From Streptomyces sp. 1222.5 (lineage in GTDB: Bacteria; Actinomycetota; Actinomycetes; Streptomycetales; Streptomycetaceae): DNA of 64,000 bases. Below, one piece after another: positions 25,490 to 33,167 of this stretch. The stretch's first letter is position 1, and every line of letters begins with the position of its first letter. The notes under the pieces are model-generated. The model had not been told where the DNA came from. It saw only the letters and a list, made by a program, of their open reading frames with translations, and ran no database searches. Made by a program: the position numbers and the translations under genes. Location: NCBI RefSeq assembly GCF_900105245.1, contig NZ_FNSZ01000001.1, forward strand, positions 4,772,001-4,836,000. The letters run 5' to 3'.

Positions 25490-25508
25490 TTGTCCACAGC
25501 TTGTGGAC
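25490..25508. promoter_or_regulatory. Inverted pair resembling DnaA boxes
   Basis: TTGTCCACA (25490-25498) equals the preferred Streptomyces DnaA box as I know it. Its core GTCCACA is inverted as TGTGGAC at 25502-25508, 3 nt away. It lies 43 nt upstream of the DUF2786 start. Confidence 0.45.
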
Positions 25509-25550
25509 GGACTCCGCGCACTGTCGGCGGGCCATGGCACGATCGACGGC

Positions 25551-26660
25551 GTGACCAGCACTGCCAGCACCGTCGAGCGGGCCTTCCGGGCCGCCCTGTA
25601 CGACGACACCGACACCGGCCTCGACACGGGCGCCTCCCTGCTCGCCGCCGACCCCGCGGCGGACGCCGAACTCGCCCGGCGGGGCGAGGAGTTCACGGCT
25701 GCCGCCTGGCAGCGCGGCTGGCAGCCCGCCGACGTGGTCCGGCTGGTGCGGCGCGAGCTGGACGAGACGCACATCGGGCTGGCCGCCGCGCTGATCCGGA
25801 CGCAGGCCGGCCGGGACCGGCCGCGCGGACGCCGCTGGGCCGCGCAGCTGGAGGCGCTGCCGGAAGGCCCCGCGCGCGGGGCGGACCGCTTCTCGCACGC
25901 CACGGCCGTCCTGGAGCTGTACCGCCTGCTGCTGCGCCTGCCCGCCCTGGAGCCGCTGGACGACGAGTCCCGCCGCGCACCCGGCCCCGGCGCCTCCCGC
26001 ACGCTCACCCGCATCCGCGCGCTGCTCGCCAAGGCCGAGGCGACCGGCTACCCGGAGGAGGCCGAGGCGCTCAGCGCCAAGGCGCAGGAACTGATGGCCC
26101 GGCACAGCGTCGACGAGGCCCTGCTCGCCGCGGGGGCGCCCGAGCCGGACACGCCCGGTGCCTGCCGGATCGGTGTCGAGCCGCCGTACGAGCAGGCCAA
26201 GGCGGTCCTGCTGGACGCCGTGGCCACCGCGAACCACTGCCGCGCGGTGTGGAACGAACCGCTCGGCTTCTCCACGGTCGTCGGGTTCGAGGCCGACCTG
26301 GAGGCGGTCGAGCTGCTCCACACCTCGCTGCTGGTGCAGGCCACGCACGCGATGGCCAGGGCGGAGGCGGCCCAGAGAGCCGGCGGACGGAAGCGGACCA
26401 AGACCTTCCGGCAGTCGTTCCTGGCCGCCTACGCCCACCGCGTCGGCGACCGGCTCGCGACCGTCGCCGAGACCCAGGTGACCCGGGATCTGCTGCCGGT
26501 GCTGGCCACGCGCGAGGTGGCCGTCACCGGCCGCCTGGAGCGCATGTTCCCCGAGACCACCACGACGCGGATGCGGGGCGTGAGTGACGCGGCGGGCTGG
26601 ACGGAGGGCACGGCCGCGGCCGACCGGGCCCAGGTCGAGCGCCGGCACCGGCTGCCCTGA
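25551..26660 (+). CDS. DUF2786 domain protein
   Basis: 369 aa from GTG 25551; the upstream open frame from 25470 has no good start. The DUF2786 motif RIRALLAKAEATGYPEEAEALSAKAQELM (split over two helices, about residues 148-176) is followed by ARHSVDEALL. The C-terminal half includes a conserved RxGGRKRTKTFRQSFLAAYAHRVGDRL region. DUF2786 occurs in phage and bacterial proteins of unknown role. There is no membrane or signal segment. It is divergent from the Clp-N/HTH gene across a 202-nt region carrying a palindrome and DnaA-box-like sites. Confidence 0.85.
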   Translation: MTSTASTVERAFRAALYDDTDTGLDTGASLLAADPAADAELARRGEEFTAAAWQRGWQPADVVRLVRRELDETHIGLAAALIRTQAGRDRPRGRRWAAQLEALPEGPARGADRFSHATAVLELYRLLLRLPALEPLDDESRRAPGPGASRTLTRIRALLAKAEATGYPEEAEALSAKAQELMARHSVDEALLAAGAPEPDTPGACRIGVEPPYEQAKAVLLDAVATANHCRAVWNEPLGFSTVVGFEADLEAVELLHTSLLVQATHAMARAEAAQRAGGRKRTKTFRQSFLAAYAHRVGDRLATVAETQVTRDLLPVLATREVAVTGRLERMFPETTTTRMRGVSDAAGWTEGTAAADRAQVERRHRLP

Positions 26661-26675
26661 GGCCCTCCGCCCGCC

Positions 26676-27185
26676 TCAGTCCCCGACCTGCTGGAAGGCG
26701 CTGACGGAGGCGTCCGGCCCGCTGCCCTTGAGGGCGACGGGGCCGTAGGACCAGGGGAAGCTCCGGGTCGTCGCGGAGCCGGGCAGGGCGATCGTCACCG
26801 TCTTGGCCGCCACGCCGTTCTTGTCGCCCTCCTTGCCGCGCACGTAGGCGATGGTGAAGGACGCCGAGTCGCCCTTGGCGAGCTTCAGCTTCTGCGCCTT
26901 GGCACCCGCGAGCACGGGCAGCTTCTCCTTGGCGGTGCCGGTTTCCAGCACGGCGCCCGGGAAGTCGTCGAGGGTGCACGGTGTGCTCTGGTTGGTGATG
27001 CTGACCGGCACCTCCCCGGCGTCACCGGCGGCCGGGGCGACGCTCGCCGACCCGATCTGCACCGACACCCCGCCGATCTCGCAGGCGGAGCTGTTCTTGT
27101 CGGTGCTCTTGCCGCCGCCGTCGTCGCAGGCGGTGAGCAGCAGGGCGGCGGCGAGAGCGGTGACGGTGAGCGGATAAGCGCGCAT
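26676..27185 (-). CDS. DUF4232-type lipoprotein
   Basis: 169 aa from ATG 27185. The signal peptide MRAYPLTVTALAAALLLTAC ends in the lipobox LTAC (Cys20). The mature part begins with a Gly/Lys/Asp linker, then a single beta-sandwich domain with Cys in SSACEIGG and STPCTLDD that likely form a disulfide, as in DUF4232 proteins of actinobacteria. The domain ends with SFPWSYGPVALKG. The function is unknown; extracellular binding is a guess. It converges with the DUF2786 gene, 15 nt apart. Confidence 0.85.
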   Translation of the reverse strand: MRAYPLTVTALAAALLLTACDDGGGKSTDKNSSACEIGGVSVQIGSASVAPAAGDAGEVPVSITNQSTPCTLDDFPGAVLETGTAKEKLPVLAGAKAQKLKLAKGDSASFTIAYVRGKEGDKNGVAAKTVTIALPGSATTRSFPWSYGPVALKGSGPDASVSAFQQVGD

Positions 27186-27280
27186 GAGCGGTCCTCAACG
27201 AGATCGTGACGGTGCCATGAGCATCATGGCGCCTGCGCTCGGCCTCCGATCGCGCGCCCCTCCCGAATCACCGCTTCCGG

Positions 27281-27310
27281 AGCCCCTGCGGCCCGCCGCC
27301 GCAGGGGGCT
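27281..27310 (-). terminator. Hairpin downstream of the 162-aa lipoprotein gene
   Basis: AGCCCCTGCGGC (27281-27292) pairs with 27298-27310 with one bulged base, in the gap between two minus-strand lipoprotein genes. Confidence 0.5.
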
Positions 27311-27360
27311 CCCCGGTCACCGGATCACCTTTTCGGGTGCACCGCCAAGGGCGCCGGACG

Positions 27361-27849
27361 TCACTGCGTGAACGCGGTCGGCAGCCCCGACGGCAGCTTG
27401 CCGCCCTCGGCCCTGCTGTACGTCTCCTGGCCGAGCTTGCCCGACCAGGTGACCTTCATGGTCTTGGCGCCGACCTGGTCGACCATGCCGGTGACCCGGT
27501 CCTTGCTGCCGTCGGCGCAGGTCAGGTGGATCATCCGCATGCCCGCCTCACTGCCCGCGGTCCCGCTGCACACGGTCCCGCCGGTCGCGAAGACGCCGGC
27601 CTGCTTCCCGGTGATCACCAGTGCCACGACCTTGCCGCCCGCCGTGGTGATCCAGCTGCCCTGCAGCTCGTCGGAGGCACCGGTCACGGCGGAGGAGCCC
27701 GACGGCGACGCAACCGCGGAGGCGCCGGACGAGGAGGGGGACGGTGAGCCGTTCCCCGAGTCGCCGCCGCTGCACGCCGTCAGCGTCAGCGCGCCCGCCA
27801 CTGCCGCGGCCAGGGCCGCGCTCCGCACTCGCGCACTCGCAGAAGTCAC
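27361..27849 (-). CDS. Small lipoprotein with Ser-rich linker
   Basis: 162 aa. The signal peptide ends with LTAC (Cys26), followed by a Ser/Pro/Ala linker of about 35 residues and a compact beta domain (LQGSWITTAGGKVVALVITG ... MKVTWSGKLGQETYSR). Two cysteines (TVCSG and LTCADG) may pair. No enzyme motif is visible. The single domain resembles small ligand-binding folds. It is divergent from the VOC gene. Confidence 0.8.
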   Translation of the reverse strand: MTSASARVRSAALAAAVAGALTLTACSGGDSGNGSPSPSSSGASAVASPSGSSAVTGASDELQGSWITTAGGKVVALVITGKQAGVFATGGTVCSGTAGSEAGMRMIHLTCADGSKDRVTGMVDQVGAKTMKVTWSGKLGQETYSRAEGGKLPSGLPTAFTQ

Positions 27850-27997
27850 CGGAAAGCTCCCATGCTGTAGCGGGCGGTCGCCCTCGGCCGGACGGCCCGC
27901 AGCAAGTTACCAGCAGCCGCCCGCGGGCCTCCGGGAGGCGGGTACCGGACCCGTTCCCCGCCGAGGTCCGAGCCGGAGCCCGCAGCCGCGCACATGG

Positions 27998-28013
27998 GTA
28001 GGGATTCTCCTAC
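27998..28013. promoter_or_regulatory. ArsR-type operator, copy 1
   Basis: GTAGGGATTCTCCTAC is a 5-bp-arm palindrome, GTAGG-N6-CCTAC, upstream of the VOC-ArsR operon. Copy 2 lies 25 bp downstream, about 2.5 helical turns. Confidence 0.65.
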
Positions 28014-28015
28014 GC

Positions 28016-28045
28016 TTGACCGGTAGGGAATGGCCTACCTATCGT
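28016..28045 (+). promoter_or_regulatory. Promoter of the VOC-ArsR-SRPBCC operon
   Basis: TTGACC (28016-28021) and TATCGT (28040-28045) are 18 nt apart; the ATG of the VOC gene follows 6 nt later, so the transcript is probably leaderless. The second operator copy fills the spacer. Confidence 0.65.
28023..28038. promoter_or_regulatory. ArsR-type operator, copy 2
   Basis: GTAGGGAATGGCCTAC repeats the GTAGG-N6-CCTAC palindrome, extended to GGTAGG/CCTACC, and lies between the -35 and -10, where a bound repressor would block RNA polymerase. Confidence 0.7.
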
Positions 28046-28051
28046 GGGTGC

Positions 28052-28423
28052 ATGCACATCACCCACGCCTCCTTCGTCACCCTTCCCGTCGCCGACCAGG
28101 ACCGGGCCCTGCGCTTCTACCGGGACGTCCTCGGCTTCGAGGTCACCGCCGACGTCCTGATGCCGCCGGGGCGGTGGCTTCAAGTCGCGCCCCGGGGTGC
28201 GCAGACCGTCTTCACGCTCTCGGGGCCGGGGATGGGGGATTTCGAGCCCGGCTCGGCCCGGGGGATCATGTTGGTGACGACCGATGTCGACGCCGCCTGC
28301 GCCCGGCTCGCCGAGGCGGGCACCGAGGTGCAGGGTCCGGACGACCACCCCTGGGGGCGGATGGCCGCCTTCCGGGACCCGGACGGCAACGGTCTGATGC
28401 TGCTCACGGAGGCTCACCAGTAG
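28052..28423 (+). CDS. VOC (glyoxalase/bleomycin-resistance fold) protein
   Basis: 123 aa from ATG 28052. Two beta-alpha-beta-beta-beta modules of the vicinal oxygen chelate fold are visible: HITHASFVTLPVADQDRAL at the start and the C-terminal WGRMAAFRDPDGNGLMLLTE. Likely metal ligands are His5 and Glu near the C-terminus. Such proteins act as small dioxygenases, isomerases or drug-binding proteins; which applies here cannot be read from sequence. It is first in an operon with an ArsR regulator and an SRPBCC protein, under two matching operators. Confidence 0.9.
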   Translation: MHITHASFVTLPVADQDRALRFYRDVLGFEVTADVLMPPGRWLQVAPRGAQTVFTLSGPGMGDFEPGSARGIMLVTTDVDAACARLAEAGTEVQGPDDHPWGRMAAFRDPDGNGLMLLTEAHQ

Positions 28424-28434
28424 AAAGGCCGGAC

Positions 28435-28791
28435 ATGCCCGCAGCCGGGGTCCGAGAGGCCGCCGCGGAGGACCGCGTCTTCGCCGCGCTCGCGAACGCC
28501 ACCCGCCGCGAGGTCCTGCGCCTGCTGCGCGAACGCGGACCGCAGCCCGTGCAGGCGCTGGCCGACCACTTCGACATGCGCCGCCCCAGCCTCTCGGAAC
28601 ACCTCAAAGTGCTCCGGGAGGCCGGCCTCGTCTCCGAACAGCGTTCCGGCAGGCAGCGCATCTACCGCCTGGAGGCGGCGCCGCTCGCCGAGGTGCAGGA
28701 CTGGCTCCATCCGTACGAGCGGTTCTGGCGGGAGCGGCTGAAGGGCCTCGGCGATCTGCTGGACCGCATGCCCGACGATGACCAGCCATGA
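28435..28791 (+). CDS. ArsR-family transcriptional repressor
   Basis: 118 aa from ATG 28435, with AAAGG upstream, 11 nt after the VOC stop. Winged helix: VFAALANATRREVLRLLRE, recognition helix DMRRPSLSEHLKVLREAGLV, wing RQRIYRLEAAPL. It lacks the CxC metal-binding pair of arsenic sensors, so it is of the non-metal type often paired with AHSA1/SRPBCC proteins. It probably represses its own operon through the two GTAGG-N6-CCTAC sites. Confidence 0.92.
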   Translation: MPAAGVREAAAEDRVFAALANATRREVLRLLRERGPQPVQALADHFDMRRPSLSEHLKVLREAGLVSEQRSGRQRIYRLEAAPLAEVQDWLHPYERFWRERLKGLGDLLDRMPDDDQP

Positions 28792-29279
28792 GCACACCGT
28801 TCGAGGGTGACGAGGACGACACGGGTGACGCGGGTGGCCTCACCACGATCCATGTCGACCAGTTCTTCCCGCACCCGCCCGCCAAGGTCTGGCGCGCCCT
28901 GACCGACCCCGGACTGCTCGCTCGCTGGCAGATGCCGGGCGCCGAGGGCTTCCGGCTCGAGGTGGGCCACGAGTACCGGATGACGTCCGTCCCGCGTCCC
29001 AACTCCCGCTTCTCCGGTGTCGTCCGGGTGCGGGTGCTCGCCTACGACACCGAGCGGATGCTGTCCCTCCGGTGGACCGACGCCGATCCGGCCAATCCCG
29101 CGGACTGGACCATCACCTGGACCCTGGAACAGGAAGGGCGCGGTACGCGTCTCTTCCTAGTGCACGAGGGGTTCGATCCGGACGACCCGGCGCAGCTGAT
29201 GGCGCGGAAGATCATGAACGGGGGCTGGAGAGGGCATGTCATGCCTGCTCTTGGGCAGGTGCTGGGGCAGCCCGGGTAA
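28788..29279 (+). CDS. SRPBCC/AHSA1 ligand-binding domain protein
   Basis: 163 aa; its ATG overlaps the ArsR stop (ATGA), so translation is coupled. The START-like helix-grip fold is seen in DQFFPHPPAKVWRALTDP, LLARWQMPG, ERMLSLRWTD and the C-terminal helix after NGGWRGHVMPALGQ. These proteins bind a hydrophobic ligand. With ArsR and VOC partners, it is a common detoxification or sensing trio of unknown ligand. Confidence 0.9.
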   Translation: MSTPFEGDEDDTGDAGGLTTIHVDQFFPHPPAKVWRALTDPGLLARWQMPGAEGFRLEVGHEYRMTSVPRPNSRFSGVVRVRVLAYDTERMLSLRWTDADPANPADWTITWTLEQEGRGTRLFLVHEGFDPDDPAQLMARKIMNGGWRGHVMPALGQVLGQPG

Positions 29280-29313
29280 AGCGCTCGTCAAAGCTGTAAC
29301 CGCGGCACCACTG

Positions 29314-29332
29314 CGCGTGCACGTGCATCTGC
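29314..29332. promoter_or_regulatory. 19-bp regulatory element, copy 1 (inverse of 30379-30397)
   Basis: CGCGTGCACGTGCATCTGC is the exact reverse complement of 30379-30397. It contains the palindrome TGCACGTGCA (29318-29327). A further TGCACGTG copy lies at 29342-29349. It sits upstream of the DUF397 gene. Confidence 0.7.
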
Positions 29333-29425
29333 TCATGCAACTGCACGTGAACGGGGTTATGATCCGGTTCAGTTGACTACAGCATCTATGGCCACAACAG
29401 CCAACGCACCACCGGGGAGCGACCT

Positions 29426-29695
29426 GTGGACCGCGACGTTGACGGCGTTTACGGGGGGTACGACGTGCACAACGGCATGGCTGCCACGCAGCTGGACGGA
29501 GTGGCCTGGCAGAAGAGCAGGCACAGCAACTCGCAAGGATCCTGTGTGGAGTTCGCGCGGCTGCCGGGTGGTGAGGTCGCCGTACGCAACTCGCGTTTCC
29601 CGGACGGACCGGCGCTCGTCTACACGCGTGCGGAGATCGAGGCCATGCTCCTCGGCGTCAAGGACGGCGAGTTCGATCATCTGATCGTGAGCTGA
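29426..29695 (+). CDS. DUF397 protein
   Basis: 89 aa from GTG 29426, with GGGGAG 8 nt upstream. The family motif WQKSRHSNSQGSCVEFARL is followed by GGEVAVRNSRFPDGPALVYTRAEIEAML. DUF397 proteins are small partners of XRE-DUF5753 regulators in Streptomyces (the WhiJ/AbaA type), where they are thought to modulate DNA binding. Here the XRE gene is 0.9 kb downstream with a minus-strand HATPase gene between. Confidence 0.92.
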   Translation: MDRDVDGVYGGYDVHNGMAATQLDGVAWQKSRHSNSQGSCVEFARLPGGEVAVRNSRFPDGPALVYTRAEIEAMLLGVKDGEFDHLIVS

Positions 29696-29795
29696 CCGGC
29701 CGGTGCGCGCCGCTCCCCGGTGGCAACGATGTCGGTGCCGCCGGGAACCGGGTTTACGCGCGTAGAACCGGCACGTCGGAGCGCTCGGCGGGATG

Positions 29796-30302
29796 TCACC
29801 GGGCCGGCAGGAGCCGGAACATCGCCCAGACGACCTTGCCGTGGAGCGTGCCCGCGAGCGGGTGCCAGCCCCAGCCGTCGGCGAAGGAGTCGACCAGGAA
29901 CAGTCCCCGTCCCGACTCGGCCGAGAAGTCGTCCGAGTCGCGCGGAACCGGGGTCTCGTGGCTCGGGTCGCGCACCGCGCACACCAGCCGCTCGGTCCAG
30001 CGCATCAGATGCAGCCGCACGGACGGGTTGCGCTCGTCCCCGCGGTCCTGTTCGGCCGGCGTCGCGTGGCGCAGCGCGTTGGTGACGAGTTCGGAGACGA
30101 CGAGGCATATGTCGTCGAAGCGGTCGCCGACGTCCCACTGGTCGAGAGTGCCCCGGGTGAAGCGCCGGGCCTCGCGCACCGCCTCGTAACGGGCGGGCAG
30201 GGCGCAGGAGGCGGCATCGGACACGGCCGTGGGGTCCAGAGGCGGAAGGCCCTGCCGTAACGGCTTGAGCATGGTCGATCCATTCGTTCCCATGCGAGGC
30301 AC
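29796..30302 (-). CDS. HATPase anti-sigma-type ATP-binding protein
   Basis: 168 aa from the ATG at 30302; internal ATG codons at 30293 and 30272 are possible starts. The GHKL ATPase motifs are present: N box VSELVTNALRHA and G box SGRGLFLVDSFADGWGW. There is no kinase dimerisation or phospho-acceptor domain, so it resembles RsbW/SpoIIAB anti-sigma kinases and the AbaA-cluster ATPases. It faces the XRE gene across a 300-nt divergent region containing a copy of the 19-bp element. Confidence 0.88.
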   Translation of the reverse strand: MPRMGTNGSTMLKPLRQGLPPLDPTAVSDAASCALPARYEAVREARRFTRGTLDQWDVGDRFDDICLVVSELVTNALRHATPAEQDRGDERNPSVRLHLMRWTERLVCAVRDPSHETPVPRDSDDFSAESGRGLFLVDSFADGWGWHPLAGTLHGKVVWAMFRLLPAR

Positions 30303-30602
30303 TCCCGGGAATTCGCGGTCGTTGCGATGCAGCGGTGGCGCGGCACCATGGTTTCGGAAGCGCAGAGCAGATGCAAGGGCAGATGCACGTGCACGCGACC
30401 GAAATGGTCATGCCCGTACCGCTTCTTGGCCATTTTTTCTGCCATCTTCCCGCAGACCTCCGCCAGTGGTCCGGACCTCTTCCCGATAGCGAGGGGGCAG
30501 AAACGGCCGCACTCTCTCCGTTTCCGTAACCGGACGAGTACTGCTCGAAGTGTTTTAGTGGCAGACTGCGGCCCTTGAAGACGGTTGGGGAGGCTGGCGA
30601 AC
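30303..30602. promoter_or_regulatory. Divergent regulatory region between the HATPase and XRE genes
   Basis: 300 nt without a gene. It holds the 19-bp element at 30379-30397, a run of T bases at 30434-30439 and GGGGAGG just before the XRE start. No credible small ORF was found. Confidence 0.5.
30379..30397. promoter_or_regulatory. 19-bp regulatory element, copy 2
   Basis: GCAGATGCACGTGCACGCG includes the palindrome TGCACGTGCA (30384-30393) and is inverted relative to copy 1 at 29314-29332. It is preceded by a further half-site ATGCAA at 30371. It is a likely binding site for the adjacent XRE regulator. Confidence 0.7.
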
Positions 30603-31463
30603 GTGAGCGCGGGAGAGCCCGGATCGGTGGTGCGGCGGATGCTGCTCGGCTCGCAACTCAGGCGACTGCGTGAAGCACGGGGGATCACGCGTGAGGCCGC
30701 GGGTTACTCGATCCGCGCGTCCGAGTCGAAGATCAGCCGGATGGAGCTGGGCCGGGTGAGCTTCAAGACCAGAGACGTGGAAGACCTGCTGACGCTGTAC
30801 GGCATCACCGACGAGGCCGAGCGCGAGTCTCTGCTCTCCCTCGCCCGGGAGGCCAACGTGGCGGGCTGGTGGCACAGTTACACCGACGTCCTGCCCACCT
30901 GGTTCCCCACCTACGTGGGCCTGGAGGGCGCCGCCTCCCTGCTCCGCGCCTACGAGGTGCAGTTCGTGCACGGCCTGCTGCAGACCGAGGAGTACGCCCG
31001 CGCCGTGGTCCGGCGCGGCATGAAGGGCGCGAGCGCCGCCGACGTGGAGCGGCGGGTCGCACTGCGCCTGGAGCGGCAGAAGTACCTGCTCTCCGACAAC
31101 GCCCCCGAGTTCCACATCGTCCTGGACGAGGCCGCCCTGCGCCGCCCCTACGGCGACCGCGAGGTGATGCGGGGCCAGCTCCAGCACCTGATCGACCTGT
31201 CCGAGCGGCCCAACGTACGGCTGCAGGTCATGCCGTTCGGCTTCGGCGGGCACTCCGGCGAGAGCGGCGCCTTCACCATCCTCAGCTTCCCCGACGCCGA
31301 CCTGTCCGACGTGGTCTACGTGGAGCAGCTGACCAGCGCCCTCTACCTGGACAAGCGTGAGGACGTCGCCCAGTACGAGCAGGCGCTCAAGGAGCTGCAG
31401 CAGGACAGCCCGGGCCCGGACGAGAGCCGGGACCTGCTCCGGGGCCTGCGGCAGTTGTCCTGA
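30603..31463 (+). CDS. XRE regulator with DUF5753 (WhiJ-like)
   Basis: 286 aa from GTG 30603, with GGGGAGG upstream. The N-terminal helix-turn-helix (about 16-75: LGSQLRRLREARGITREAAG ... SKISRMELGRVSF) is followed by the DUF5753 effector-like domain (about 95-275: YEVQFVHGLLQTEEYARAV, RPNVRLQVMPFGFGGHSG). This is the WhiJ-type regulator that normally works with a DUF397 protein; the DUF397 and HATPase genes are its neighbours. Autoregulation through the shared 19-bp element is inferred. Confidence 0.92.
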   Translation: MSAGEPGSVVRRMLLGSQLRRLREARGITREAAGYSIRASESKISRMELGRVSFKTRDVEDLLTLYGITDEAERESLLSLAREANVAGWWHSYTDVLPTWFPTYVGLEGAASLLRAYEVQFVHGLLQTEEYARAVVRRGMKGASAADVERRVALRLERQKYLLSDNAPEFHIVLDEAALRRPYGDREVMRGQLQHLIDLSERPNVRLQVMPFGFGGHSGESGAFTILSFPDADLSDVVYVEQLTSALYLDKREDVAQYEQALKELQQDSPGPDESRDLLRGLRQLS

Positions 31464-31572
31464 GGGGCCGCTTGTCTTACGAGGTCACTCTCAACTCCCT
31501 TTGGTCACAAGTAGGATGACGTGTGATCAGACATGGCGTAGATCTGGTGTCCGCTAGCGATTGAGGGATCAC

Positions 31573-33033
31573 ATGTCGTCCTACTTCACCGACCTGGCCC
31601 AGCAGTACATCGACGGCGAGTGGCGTCCGGGCAGCGGGTCCTGGGACGTGATCGACTTCAACCCGTACGACGACGAGAAGCTGGCCTCGATCACGGTGGC
31701 CACCGTCGACGAGGTGGACCAGGCCTACCGGGCCGCCGCCCGCGCCCAGAAGCAGTGGGCCGCGACCAACCCCTACACGCGGCGCGCGGTCTTCGAGCGT
31801 GCGCTCAGACTGATCGAGGACCGCGAGCAGGAGATAGCCGACCTGATCATCGCGGAACTGGGCGGCACGCGTGTGAAGGCCGGCTTCGAACTGCACCTCG
31901 CCAAGGAGTTCCTGCGCGAGTCGATCCACCTCGCGCTGCGCCCCGAGGGCAGGCTCCTGCCCTCCCCGACGGACGGCAAGGAGAACCGTGTCTACCGGGT
32001 GCCGGTCGGCGTGGTGGGCGTGATCAGCCCCTTCAACTTCCCCTTCCTGCTGTCGCTGAAGTCGGTCGCCCCGGCCCTCGCGCTCGGCAACGGCGTGGTC
32101 CTCAAGCCGCACCAGAACACCCCGATCGCCGGCGGCACCCTGCTCGCGAAGATCTTCGAGGAGGCCGGGCTGCCCGGCGGCCTGCTCAACGTCGTCGTCA
32201 CCGACATAGCCGAGATCGGCGACGCGTTCATCGAGCACCCCGTCCCGAAGGTCATCTCCTTCACCGGCTCCGACAAGGTCGGCCGGCACGTGGCCACCGT
32301 CTGCGCCCGGAACTTCAAGCGCGCGGTGCTCGAACTCGGCGGGAACAGCGCGCTGGTGGTGCTGGACGACGCCGACATCGACTACGCGGTGGACGCGGCG
32401 GTCTTCAGCCGCTTCGTGCACCAGGGCCAGGTCTGCATGGCCGCCAACCGGGTCCTCGTGGACGCCTCCGTGGCCGACGAGTTCACCGAGAAGTTCGTCG
32501 CCAAGGTCAGGACGCTCAAGGTCGGCGACCCGCGCGACCCGGAGACCGTCATCGGCCCGGTGATCAACTCGGCGCAGGCGAACGCCGTCTCGGGCACGGT
32601 CCGGCAGGCGATCGCCGAGGGTGCCACGGCCCTCGTGCACGGCTCCACGACCGACAACCTGGTCGAGCCCAGTGTGCTCACCGGTCTGCCCGCCGACTCC
32701 GCGCTGCTGCGGCAGGAGGTCTTCGGGCCGGTCGTCTTCCTCGTCCCGTTCGACGGCGAGGAGGAGGCGGTCCGGATCGTCAACGACACCCCGTACGGCC
32801 TGAGCGGTGCCGTCCACACGGGCGACATCGAACGCGGTGTCGCCTTCGCCAAGCAGATCGACACCGGCATGTTCCACGTGAACGACGGCACGGTCCACGA
32901 CGAACCGCTCGTCCCCTTCGGCGGTGAGAAGCACTCGGGCATCGGCCGCCTCAACGGCGAGACCACGCTGGAGGCCTTCACCACCGTCAAGTGGATCTCC
33001 GTCCAGCACGGCCGCAGCGGCTTCCCGTTCTGA
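31573..33033 (+). CDS. NAD(P)+-dependent aldehyde dehydrogenase
   Basis: 486 aa from ATG 31573, with GAGGGA upstream (a TTG at 31561 is also in frame). It oxidises an aldehyde to the acid. Catalytic residues are recognisable: N in SPFNFPF, the coenzyme loop FTGSDKVGRHVA, catalytic Glu in LELGGNSALVV, catalytic Cys in HQGQVCMAANR, and EVFGPVVFLVPF. The closest type is benzaldehyde/vanillin or general ALDH; substrate not determined. It follows the XRE gene with a 109-nt gap and is single-gene. Confidence 0.92.
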   Translation: MSSYFTDLAQQYIDGEWRPGSGSWDVIDFNPYDDEKLASITVATVDEVDQAYRAAARAQKQWAATNPYTRRAVFERALRLIEDREQEIADLIIAELGGTRVKAGFELHLAKEFLRESIHLALRPEGRLLPSPTDGKENRVYRVPVGVVGVISPFNFPFLLSLKSVAPALALGNGVVLKPHQNTPIAGGTLLAKIFEEAGLPGGLLNVVVTDIAEIGDAFIEHPVPKVISFTGSDKVGRHVATVCARNFKRAVLELGGNSALVVLDDADIDYAVDAAVFSRFVHQGQVCMAANRVLVDASVADEFTEKFVAKVRTLKVGDPRDPETVIGPVINSAQANAVSGTVRQAIAEGATALVHGSTTDNLVEPSVLTGLPADSALLRQEVFGPVVFLVPFDGEEEAVRIVNDTPYGLSGAVHTGDIERGVAFAKQIDTGMFHVNDGTVHDEPLVPFGGEKHSGIGRLNGETTLEAFTTVKWISVQHGRSGFPF

Positions 33034-33068
33034 CCCGCCCCTCCCGGCCTCCGGCCTTTTCGCGGACC

Positions 33069-33105
33069 CGGGCCATTGAGGACAGCAGCTGACCGCAATG
33101 GCCCG
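33069..33105. repeat. 10-bp inverted repeat between the aldehyde dehydrogenase and DinB genes
   Basis: CGGGCCATTG (33069-33078) is exactly inverted at 33096-33105 over a 17-nt spacer. It could be an operator for the DinB-PadR pair or a weak terminator. The TAGCGT at 33106 resembles a -10 element. Confidence 0.5.
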
Positions 33106-33167
33106 TAGCGTCGTCGGTGTCGGGGAGAACGGCCCCGGCGCACCGATTCCACGAAAGGCGGCGGGTC

